NCBI GenBank assembly: GCA_013203755.1
Contig: JABMPI010000654.1
Location: 1-13,388 of the forward strand
Source: Bacteroidota bacterium
GTDB lineage: Bacteria > Bacteroidota > Bacteroidia > Bacteroidales > Prolixibacteraceae
Direction of reading: 5' to 3'
DNA length: 13,388 nucleotides
Shown here: in pieces, positions 5,132 through 13,000 of the stretch
How positions within the stretch are numbered: the first letter of the stretch is position 1
Layout of the letters: every line of letters begins with the position of its first letter
Notes under the pieces: generated by a model
What the model was told of the DNA's origin: nothing
What the model saw: only the letters and a program-made list of their open reading frames with translations
The model's database searches: none
Translations under genes and position numbers: made by a program

Positions 5132-8053
5132 ATGAATAAATTAATTACAAAATTATTGTTAATCCTTTTTGTATTATCAGGATTATTCTACAATGCATTT
5201 GCACAAGCTCCGGAAGGCATTGTTTATCAGGCTGAGGCTCGTGACGACAAGGGTAGCATCATTGTAAATGAAAACCTTGAAGTGAAAATTATAATTCTTG
5301 AGGATTCTGAGAATGGAACTATTGTATGGGAAGGACTACACAACGTAACAACAAATGATTACGGCATGTTTGTCTTGGTAATTGGTACCGGTACAAATAC
5401 GGTAGGTTATGTTTTTGAAACTATTGAATGGGGAAGTCACTCCCATTTTTTAAACGTGCAGGTAAAAGAATTTAAGAAAAAATCAATATTTGTTGATATG
5501 GGAACCACCCAGCTTTTATCAGTTCCCTATGCTTTACATGCAAAAACAGCTGGGATTGCAATAATCGATGAAGTGGATGATGCTGATGCAGATCCGGTAA
5601 ACGAACTAATTACAGAAGCAGCCCTTAACGGAAATTCACTGGAGATAACCGATGCTGGAGGGACGAGATCTGTTGATTTAAGCAGTCTCTCATCATCCTG
5701 GGCTCAAAACGGTTCCAATATTTATTTTAATACTGGCAATGTTGGAATTGGAACAGACAATCCACAAGATATTCTTAATGTGGCAGGTGGAAATATTCGC
5801 ATTGGTAAACTTGCAGATGATGATGGTTCCACACCTGGTTATGGGGATCGTTTGTATTTCTCCGGTGGAGATGATTGGCCGGATTGGGACAGTGACAATA
5901 GCGATCAATTATGGATGGCAAGATTCAATGCAGCTGATAATGTAAGTGAACTCCGGGTTGGTATTGGGGATGATAATTGGGGTGATGATAAATTCGTTAT
6001 TGGAAGAGAAGAATACGACGGAACAGGATGGGCTCCATTAATGTCGGTATTAGGAACTGGCAATGTTGGTATTGGCACAACAACTCCTTCTTTCAATCTT
6101 GAAGTAGTCATGGATCAAGGAATAGCAACCATAGCAGCAACAACTTACAGAGTTGGAGAATTTAGTGCCGGGCAGTTTATTGGCCAGGCGGCTCGTGGCA
6201 CCAAGGATGCACCAAGTGCAGTACAGGAGAATGATTTTCTGGCATCCTTTAATGGGAGGGGGTACGGAGATACGGATTTTTCGGATCGTCCTCGTGGAAG
6301 ATTGGGATTTGTTGCAGCAGAAAACTGGACCGATGAAAGCCAGGGAGCATATCTGGTTTTAACAACCACACCATTGGGAACTGTTTCAAATACTGAAAGA
6401 TTTAGAATTACTTCCGAAGGAAATATTGGCATTGGAACTTCAGATCCTAATGAAAGATTACATATTGCTGGTAACATGAAATTGGAAGGAACCTTCGGAG
6501 ACCAATATGGAGATACAGGATCAGCAGGACAAATACTTTCTTCCACAGGAACAGGAACTGAATGGATTGCTGGCCTAAATAGTGACGATCTTGGCTGGGC
6601 AATAGCTGGAAATGATATGTATTCAAAAGTATCGGGCAACATTGGCATAGGGACGATGAGTCCAGTAAGCAAATTGGAAATTGTAGCCAACTCAGATAAT
6701 CCACCCTTTCGCCTAACCCGGCAGGAAGATAGTAATCTTAATGCAGAATTTGAAGTAGATTCACATGGAAACCTAGCTCTTCATCCCTCAGGTGGAGTTT
6801 TATTTTTAGTTGATGATGATATTCATATGTGGGGAGCGGATATTAATATCATGACAAATGTTTTTTCTGTTAACGGTGATAGTTATTTTAATAGCGGTCG
6901 TTTGGGCATCGGAACCACAAATCCACTAACGCGCCTGCAAGTTGATGGAAATATTACTTTGGCACCAGCCGGAATTTCGTTCAGCGAATCAAGATTTATC
7001 GGTCAATCAATCGCATCTCAAAGCACATTTGATGCGAATATGGGTTTTGGCGGAATGGAAGTTGAAAATATTGATGTTGATGGAGATGATGATTCTGAAC
7101 AACAAATTCATTTTTGGACTCACGACCAGGGTGTAACGTCTGAACGAAGGATGACAATTGATATAAACGGTAACGTTGGCATTGGGACAATTACACCTGG
7201 TGAAAAATTACATATTTCCGGTAACATGAAGCTTGACGGTACTTTTGCAGACGAATATGGGAATGTAGGTTTACCTGGACAAATACTATCTTCTAACGGG
7301 ACAGGAACCAAGTGGATTCCAGCGTCAAGTGGTAGTAACGATGCTGACTGGACATTATCGGGAAGCGATATGTTTTCTGCCGTGTCGGGCAATGTTGGAA
7401 TTGGAACAACAAGTCCTGCTAGAAAGTTAGAAATTGTAGCTGCATCTGATAATCCACAGATTCGCCTAACGCGCATGGATAATAGTAACCTTTATGCAGA
7501 GTTTAGAGTTGATCCAGGTGGAAATCTTCATATCGATCCTATAGGTGGAGTTGCATATTTGAATGATGATGAAATTCATATGTGGAAAGATGGTAGTACC
7601 CTGACAAATTTCTTTTCGGTAAATGGTAGCAGCTATATCAATAGTGGCAACGTTGGTATCGGAACAGACAATCCTTTAGCAAGGCTGCACGTAAGCGGTA
7701 ATGAGGGTGTTCTATTTGCCGGAGAATTCGGCAGCGGTTCAATTCCAATTGAAGGTGCTGGTACCAGGCTTATGTGGTATCCTAAAAAGGCAGCTTTTAG
7801 AGTTGGATATGTTGATGGAGACCTCTGGGATGATTCAAATATAGGAGATAATTCAGTTGCAATGGGATATAATACGAAAGCAAGTCAAACACATGCTATA
7901 TCGATAGGTAATAGTTCTGCTGCAACCTCATACGGAGCAATATCAATGGGTTCTGACAGCTGGGCTGCAGGGGGAGTACTCCGTCGCAATCGGGAATGGC
8001 AATATTGCGGGCCAGACCTCATCCATTGCTTTGGGTTCCAATACAACTGCTAA
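5132..8053 (+). CDS. Fibre-like surface protein with GNVGIGTxxP repeats, N-terminal part (frameshifted)
   Basis: The signal peptide (residues 1-24, NAFA before QAPEG) is followed by a beta domain (about 25-145) beginning EGIVYQAEARDDKG and ending MGTTQLLSVPYALHAKTA. This domain opens many Bacteroidota fibre and collagen-like proteins. Next comes a DADADPVNEL linker (about 150-190), then repeats: [GN(V/I)GIGTxxPxxxLxVxG] motifs begin at bases 5735, 6059, 6419, 6635, 6896, 7169, 7388 and 7646. YadA-like head repeats of 14 residues start at 7853. The open frame ends at 8053 after a run of about 25 residues (from GVLRRNREW) that breaks the repeat pattern. This is the product of an extra G in the run 7970-7974, not a true C-terminus. 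The intact gene would be 5132-9581 (1482 residues). Likely role: trimeric surface fibre or adhesin, by analogy with phage tail fibres and YadA heads. No T9SS sorting domain is present. Confidence 0.85.
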   Translation: MNKLITKLLLILFVLSGLFYNAFAQAPEGIVYQAEARDDKGSIIVNENLEVKIIILEDSENGTIVWEGLHNVTTNDYGMFVLVIGTGTNTVGYVFETIEWGSHSHFLNVQVKEFKKKSIFVDMGTTQLLSVPYALHAKTAGIAIIDEVDDADADPVNELITEAALNGNSLEITDAGGTRSVDLSSLSSSWAQNGSNIYFNTGNVGIGTDNPQDILNVAGGNIRIGKLADDDGSTPGYGDRLYFSGGDDWPDWDSDNSDQLWMARFNAADNVSELRVGIGDDNWGDDKFVIGREEYDGTGWAPLMSVLGTGNVGIGTTTPSFNLEVVMDQGIATIAATTYRVGEFSAGQFIGQAARGTKDAPSAVQENDFLASFNGRGYGDTDFSDRPRGRLGFVAAENWTDESQGAYLVLTTTPLGTVSNTERFRITSEGNIGIGTSDPNERLHIAGNMKLEGTFGDQYGDTGSAGQILSSTGTGTEWIAGLNSDDLGWAIAGNDMYSKVSGNIGIGTMSPVSKLEIVANSDNPPFRLTRQEDSNLNAEFEVDSHGNLALHPSGGVLFLVDDDIHMWGADINIMTNVFSVNGDSYFNSGRLGIGTTNPLTRLQVDGNITLAPAGISFSESRFIGQSIASQSTFDANMGFGGMEVENIDVDGDDDSEQQIHFWTHDQGVTSERRMTIDINGNVGIGTITPGEKLHISGNMKLDGTFADEYGNVGLPGQILSSNGTGTKWIPASSGSNDADWTLSGSDMFSAVSGNVGIGTTSPARKLEIVAASDNPQIRLTRMDNSNLYAEFRVDPGGNLHIDPIGGVAYLNDDEIHMWKDGSTLTNFFSVNGSSYINSGNVGIGTDNPLARLHVSGNEGVLFAGEFGSGSIPIEGAGTRLMWYPKKAAFRVGYVDGDLWDDSNIGDNSVAMGYNTKASQTHAISIGNSSAATSYGAISMGSDSWAAGGVLRRNREWQYCGPDLIHCFGFQYNC

Positions 8054-8147
8054 TGCAAGATATTCATTTGTCGCAGGCCTGAATACCTATACAAGTAGCT
8101 ATGCCTCGTTTGTAATTGGCAGATACAATTCAGGGGGCGGAAATCCC
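7853..8147 (+). repeat. Seven YadA/Hep_Hag-like 14-residue head repeats spanning the frameshift
   Basis: Units of the form S-x-A-x-G-(N/S)-x9 start at bases 7853, 7895, 7937, 7980, 8022, 8064 and 8106. The spacing is exactly 42 except for one step of 43 (7937 to 7980), which contains the extra G. Such repeats form the left-handed beta-roll head of trimeric autotransporter adhesins. The last unit (SFVIGRYN) is partial. Confidence 0.85.
7970..7974 (+). other. Frameshift site: run of five G in the fibre gene
   Basis: As written, the sequence reads W-A-A-G-G-V-L-R-R. With one G removed it reads W-A-A-G-E-Y-S-V-A-I-G, which restores both the reading frame to 9581 and the 42-base repeat register. 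Possible causes are a sequencing or assembly error, a real inactivating mutation, slipped-strand on/off switching, or ribosomal frameshifting. A run of only five G makes error or chance mutation more likely than regular phase variation. Confidence 0.85.
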
Positions 8148-9581
8148 ACCACATGGTTAGATACAGACCCATTATTCGAAATCGGGAATGGATCTGATGG
8201 CTCAAATAGAAATAACGCTCTTACTGTTTTAAAGAACGGCAATGTCGGTATTGGAACATCTGAACCTGATGAACAATTACATATTTCCGGTAACATGAGA
8301 ATTGATGGCACTTTTGAGGACATGGATGGTAATGCAGGTTCAGCAGGACAAATACTATCTTCTACGGGAACAGGTACTGAATGGATTACAGCATTAAGCG
8401 GAGGCGATTTTTCTAATGGTGGAGAAGCAGGCGGAGCCGACCGATCTCTAGGGAATACTGACAATTATGCATTAAGTTTCAAAACAGCTAATGCCCCTCG
8501 TTTAAAAATTCAAAATGATGGGGGCATAAGGATTGACGGAAATCTTGGACTATTTACAGATCCTGATGATATATCAAATATTAATAAATCTATAAAAATA
8601 TATGCTTCTGGAATCTATTCTAATCCTAATGTAAATATATCTGGTCACAATTCAGCTAATATTTATCTCGAATCTCGCCGACAAGGTTTTACAAGCGAAA
8701 CATCAGGCAAAAAATGGTACATTTCATCGGGAAGTGGAAGTGTTCTTGATCTAGATAAATTTACAATCAATAATACAGATGATGGTAATTGTTTTACTAT
8801 TCGTGATGGAGGAAATATTGGGATTGGTACGCAAGAACCCGTCGAAAAATTACATGTTGCAGGTAGCATGAAACTTGAAGGAACTTTTGGAGATAAAAAT
8901 GGAAATACCGGTTCATCAGGACAAATTCTATCTTCTACCGGAACAGGAACTGAATGGATTACAGCATTAAGCGGAGGAGATTTTTCGAATGGCGGTGAAG
9001 CCGGTGGGGCTGATCGTACGCTCGGCAATTCCGACAATTATGACCTTGGATTTAAAACTAATAATCAAACAAGATTTCAAATTGACGAAAATGGAAAAAT
9101 TGGAATAGGAACCACGAATCCTCATGGCCAATTTGAAGTATTTGGGTATAATCCAGGAGTCAATACTACGGTTGGTGATTTTGTAGTAGATACTGAAAAC
9201 AAAAAAATTTACGTTGGGAGATTAAGTACTACTCCGTATAATAGTAGTGATTTTATTGTTAGAAATCGTCTTGGATATCAAACGTTTGTCGTTTCTGCTG
9301 CAAATTATATTAGCATGGGAAACTATAATGGATCTCAAGAGCAAATGCGAGTGGTTTTTGATGGAAATACCTTTGGTGTTGGTATTGGAACTACAACTCC
9401 AAAATCAAAATTACAGGTTAATGGAGGAGTTCAGATAGCAAATGATAGCAATGCTGCAAGTGCAGATAAAGCTGGAACTTTACGATATAGGGCAGACAGT
9501 AATAATTCTTATGTGGAAATGTGTATGCAAACTGGTGCAAGTAGTTATGCATGGGTTGTTGTTAAACAAAATTCATGGTAA
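8031..9581 (+). CDS. Fibre-like surface protein, C-terminal part (same gene in shifted frame)
   Basis: This open frame has no signal peptide and no credible start; the TTG at 8031 lies in mid-repeat (GSNTTANARYSFVAG). In-frame sequence upstream of it, from about 7975, already reads EYSVAIGNGNIAGQTSSIAL, which continues the YadA-like repeats of the preceding ORF. It is therefore the downstream half of the 5132 gene. It carries four more GIGTxxP motifs (8238, 8811, 9093, 9375) and two copies of a longer unit, QILSSTGTGTEWITAL followed by SGGDFSNGGEAGGADR. The protein ends ...SYAWVVVKQNSW with no T9SS sorting domain and no recognisable S74-type autocleaving chaperone. If the frameshift is real, this half would not be exported, and probably not made, unless ribosomes shift frame. 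Confidence 0.8.
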   Translation: MGSNTTANARYSFVAGLNTYTSSYASFVIGRYNSGGGNPTTWLDTDPLFEIGNGSDGSNRNNALTVLKNGNVGIGTSEPDEQLHISGNMRIDGTFEDMDGNAGSAGQILSSTGTGTEWITALSGGDFSNGGEAGGADRSLGNTDNYALSFKTANAPRLKIQNDGGIRIDGNLGLFTDPDDISNINKSIKIYASGIYSNPNVNISGHNSANIYLESRRQGFTSETSGKKWYISSGSGSVLDLDKFTINNTDDGNCFTIRDGGNIGIGTQEPVEKLHVAGSMKLEGTFGDKNGNTGSSGQILSSTGTGTEWITALSGGDFSNGGEAGGADRTLGNSDNYDLGFKTNNQTRFQIDENGKIGIGTTNPHGQFEVFGYNPGVNTTVGDFVVDTENKKIYVGRLSTTPYNSSDFIVRNRLGYQTFVVSAANYISMGNYNGSQEQMRVVFDGNTFGVGIGTTTPKSKLQVNGGVQIANDSNAASADKAGTLRYRADSNNSYVEMCMQTGASSYAWVVVKQNSW

Positions 9582-9588
9582 AAACCAG

Positions 9589-9610
9589 AATTAATGTGAG
9601 TTAATTTTGT
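9589..9610 (+). terminator. Weak hairpin after the fibre gene
   Basis: A six-base AT-only stem AATTAA (9589-9594) pairs with TTAATT (9601-9606) around the loop TGTGAG, followed by TTGT. It lies eight bases after the stop codon. The stem is weak, so termination here is only a possibility; the larger palindrome at 9650-9836 may do the job instead. Confidence 0.3.
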
Positions 9611-9649
9611 AGTGTAGATTAAACTGTGCACAATAAATCATATGTACTC

Positions 9650-9836
9650 AAAGAGAGTGTATCAAAAGATTTAGAAATGAGAATTAAACTTTCAAATTGT
9701 TACTCTGACCCCCTTTTCATTCCCCCAAAGGGGGAAAATTTCTACCCTTCGGGGAGATTAATAGGGGTCAAGATATAAATCAGTTTCAATTTGAAAGTAA
9801 TGTTTCATCGTATTCTTCTTTTGATACAGCCTCTTT
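9650..9836. repeat. MITE-like long inverted repeat
   Basis: This 187-bp element has matching ends: AAAGAG at 9650 pairs with CTCTTT at 9831-9836, GTATCAAAAGA (9659-9669) with TCTTTTGATAC (9817-9827), and ACTTTCAAATTG (9688-9699) with CAATTTGAAAGT (9787-9798). The arms are imperfect between these blocks. The end sequence (A)GAGGCTGTATCAAAAG resembles termini of intergenic palindromes frequent in Bacteroidota. It has no coding capacity and could act as a bidirectional terminator or a non-autonomous mobile element. Confidence 0.65.
9706..9770. repeat. Inner GC-rich palindrome nested in the MITE-like element
   Basis: TGACCCC (9706-9712) and GGGGTCA (9764-9770) bound a core holding CCCCC-AAA-GGGGG (9722-9734) and CCCTTCGGGG (about 9745-9754). 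Its base composition differs sharply from the AT-rich outer arms, which suggests a second repeat inserted in or captured by the outer one. Confidence 0.6.
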
Positions 9837-9888
9837 ACTATTTCAGAATAAATAATACTTGCAATTCACTCATCAATGTATTCGTGCT

Positions 9889-9920
9889 TTTGCAAAATTT
9901 TATATTAGCAATATAATTTG
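9889..9920 (+). promoter_or_regulatory. Candidate Bacteroidota-type promoter
   Basis: TTTG (9889-9892), then 19 bases, then TATAATTTG (9912-9920), approximates the Bacteroidota pattern TTTG-N19-21-TAnnTTTG, with one extra base inside the -7 box. It lies directly upstream of the duplicated leader, which would then be a 5' UTR of about 100 bases. I find no equally good match in front of leader copy 1. Confidence 0.35.
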
Positions 9921-9923
9921 CCG

Positions 9924-10024
9924 TGACGCAATTTTTACATAACTTATACATCCACATGACAATGAGCCTCTTGTAACGAATTAATTTTACTTAAGATTAT
10001 AAACTTAATTCGGAGGAAAGAAAA
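9924..10024 (+). promoter_or_regulatory. Duplicated 100-bp leader, copy 2
   Basis: This is the intact counterpart of 4351-4450, from TGACGCAATTTTTACATAAC to the ATG at 10025. It contains ATGACAATGAGCCTC, TTGTAACGAATTAATTTT and ACTTAAGATTATAAACTTAA, and closes with the Shine-Dalgarno sequence GGAGG (10012-10016) eight bases before the start codon. It belongs naturally to the TPR-PD40 gene because that gene's signal peptide is also echoed behind copy 1. Confidence 0.65.
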
Positions 10025-13000
10025 ATGAAAACTCGAATAATCATTACGCTGTTAACCTCATTCCTGTTTTTTGCAGGAATAAATCTTGTATTTTCTCAAA
10101 GCGCAGAACAATTGTATCAAAAAGGATTGATGCAGGAAGAAGGAGAAGGAAACCTGGAAGAAGCCATTAAAATTTTTGCAGGAATTGTTGAAATTCAGAA
10201 TGCTGATCAATCATTGCAGGCAAAAGCGTTGTTGCATGTTGGATTGTGTTACGAAAAACTTGGAAAGGAAGAAGCTACAAAAGCTTACCGGCGTTTGGTG
10301 GATAATTTCCCGGCACAAAAAAATGAGATTGCTATTGCGAAGGAAAGGCTTAAAAGATTAATACTAATTGCTGAGAAAATTGTGAAAATGCCCAAGGTTT
10401 TGACCAATAAAAAAATTTGGGATGATGCTGCCGGAAATCTTCAAGGTGCTCCTTCACCAGATGGGAAGTATCTCTCCTATGTAGATTGGGATACCGGAGA
10501 CCTGGCCATTTATGAAATAGCAACTGGCAAGAAGCGTCGTGTAACCAATAAAGGTACATGGGATGAATCAGATGAGTTCGCTGAATTTTCCAGATGGTCT
10601 CCTGACAGTAAACAGATTGTTTATGATTGGTTTAACGAGGATAAATTCATCGAAATACGTATTGTCGACCTTGATGGTTCCAAGCCCCGTACTCTCTACA
10701 AAAATAAAGGTATAGAATGGATACAAACGTATGATTGGTCACAAGATGGGAAGTACATTCTGTCTTGTTTTACCAGTGAAAAAGCAAATCAACAAATTGT
10801 ACTTATTTCAGTTGCCGATGGCTCAGAGCATGTTCTCAAAACATTTGATCTCAAATGGCCTCACGGTATGAATTTTTCACCGGATGGGCGCTACATTGTG
10901 TATGATTTCCCCAAAAAAAAAGATTCTGAGAATCGGGATATCTTCTTAATGTCTGTTGATGAGAAAAAAGAGATTCCACTGATTGAAGATCCCGCAACCG
11001 ATCTGGTACTTGGTTGGGCACCCGATGGGGGAAATGTAATATTTGTAAGTGACAGAACCGGTTCTCCTGATATTTGGGGAATAAAAGTTGTTAATGGACA
11101 ACCTCAGGGGATTCCCCAAATAGTCAAATCGAATAAAGGACCATTCTCACCAACTGGTTTAGGATTCACAAAAGATGGTTCTTTCTACTATGGAAACAAA
11201 CTAAATAGAACCGATGTATATACAACCGAAATTGATCCGGTAACTGGTAAGATTATAGTACCACCTAATGAGGTAATCAGACATCATATAGAATCCAATG
11301 GAACACCAGCTTACTCATACGACGGTAAATATCTTGCCTACGTTTCCAGACGCTCAGCTGGAGCAATGCGTTTTACAACTAATCCTACTGGTGATGTTCT
11401 CTGTATTCGTTCACTTGAAACTGGTGAGGAAAAAGAATTTAGACCGAAAATAAATGTATTTGGATGGCCTAGATGGTCTCCTGAAGGGAATTCAGTTATT
11501 GTCGTGAACTGGGACGTAAATGGGGAAATGGGATATTACCAGATTAATACACAAACAGGCAAAACCACACCAATACTACTAACTGAGGGTAGGAATCTTT
11601 TTGGTGGCCATGGCTGGTCGCCTGATGGAAATACCTTTTATTATGGTCTGCGTGATGATAATATTAAAAAATACCAAATTATTGTAAGAAACATCAACAG
11701 TGGTAAAGTAAATGTAGTTTATCAATCTGAGTACTTTTTTAGAATATCCCTATCGCCGGATGGAAAGTTATTTGCCTTATTATCAGATAGAGGACAACAA
11801 TGTTTGAAAACTTTACCTATAACTGGGGGAGAATCCCGGGAGCTTTTTAAAATTGAGGAAGGACAAGAATTTGAGTTTAGACATTCTCCAGTAAGCTGGA
11901 CTACCGACGGGAAATATATTCTATTCGCAATAAAAAACACCAAAATAGAAGATTCAAAATCGGAATTGTGTCGAATATCTGTAAATGACGGAGAACTTGA
12001 AAAACTTGGCTTAAAAATGGAAGGTGGTTTTGCTTATTTAAGTACTCATCCGGATGGGAAGCACATTACTTTCTCTTCAAGTGGAAAATTAAATTATGAA
12101 GTTTGGAAACTGGATAACTTTCTGCCTCTAGATAAACTAGCACAAAAAGAGGAAGTAAAATCTAAAGAACCGGAAGAAATCAGGATCAGACAAATCTGGA
12201 AAGCTCCTTATCTCGATGATTTGGGCACTGTTTCATTAGATGGAAAATATCGCTCATATGTGGATTGGGGCGTCGGTAACGTGGGAATTCACAACCTGAT
12301 GACAGATGAAAAAAAAGTACTCACAAGTGACGCTAAACTGGGAGAGGCATGGCAATTTGCTGGAAGTACAGTAATTTCAAGGGATGGAAAAAAAATAGTT
12401 TATTCATGGGCGAATCCATATAACACAAATTCTTTGCGACTCATTAACGTGGAAAATCCTGAACCTGAACTTCTTTACAAAAAAACAGGAGAGGAATTAT
12501 ATCCTTCTGCATGGTTGTCTGATAAAGAGATTGTAGCATTTAGATCTATCCCTGACAACAGGATAATGCAGTTGGTTACTTTTAATATCATGGATAAGAA
12601 AATTAAGGTAAAGAAAACATTCCTGCCAGGACAGTTTGGGGGAGGAGCCTGTTCTCCTGATAAAAAATACATAGCTTATGGTTTTGCCAATAGTGCTGAC
12701 AAAGGTAATACGGATATAAGACTTTTGGAGGTAAACGGAGATCGTGATATTCCTCTTATTACTCACCCATCAAACGACAAAGTGCTTGGTTGGGTGCCCG
12801 GAAGAAAGGAATTCCTTTTTATAAGTGATCGCTCGGGATCGTGGGATTTGTGGGCTATAAAACTTGATGGAACAAAACCATCAGGACCGGCAAAACGAAT
12901 ATATGTAAATATTGGCGAAGTAGATCCAATGGGATTTACCCGGGATGGAGAATGTTATTTTGGATTTTCAAGACGTAATTTTTACTCAGGGTTGGCTCCA

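Larger units (their letters stand above)
5735..9395 (+). repeat. Twelve GNxGIGTxxP motif repeats within the fibre gene
   Basis: Motifs start at 5735, 6059, 6419, 6635, 6896, 7169, 7388, 7646, 8238, 8811, 9093 and 9375, usually followed by a hydrophobic strand and (V/I)xG. Larger units are duplicated. The stretch 6419-6950 is repeated at 7169-7700, with the three motifs offset by 750, 753 and 750 bases. The stretch at 8238 is repeated at 8811 (573-base offset). The unit LHISGNMKL...GQILSSTGTGTEWI occurs four times (from 6419, 7169, 8238 and 8811). These are protein-coding repeats, not a CRISPR array. Confidence 0.9.

Noticed and set aside
6145..6690. 181-codon open frame on the minus strand (and similar antisense frames at 7120-7476, 8099-8464 and 8663-9037).
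   Set aside because: They mirror the repetitive fibre gene: their Pro/Val/Ser-rich, mutually similar translations (SVPVPVEDSICP type) are reverse-complement images of the TGTGTEW and GIGT repeats. No start signals or independent conservation are visible.
5735..9395. Regularly spaced short repeats that might suggest a CRISPR array.
   Set aside because: The repeats are in frame and degenerate at third positions, and they encode GNVGIGTxxP motifs. Spacings are hundreds of bases and there are no cas genes.
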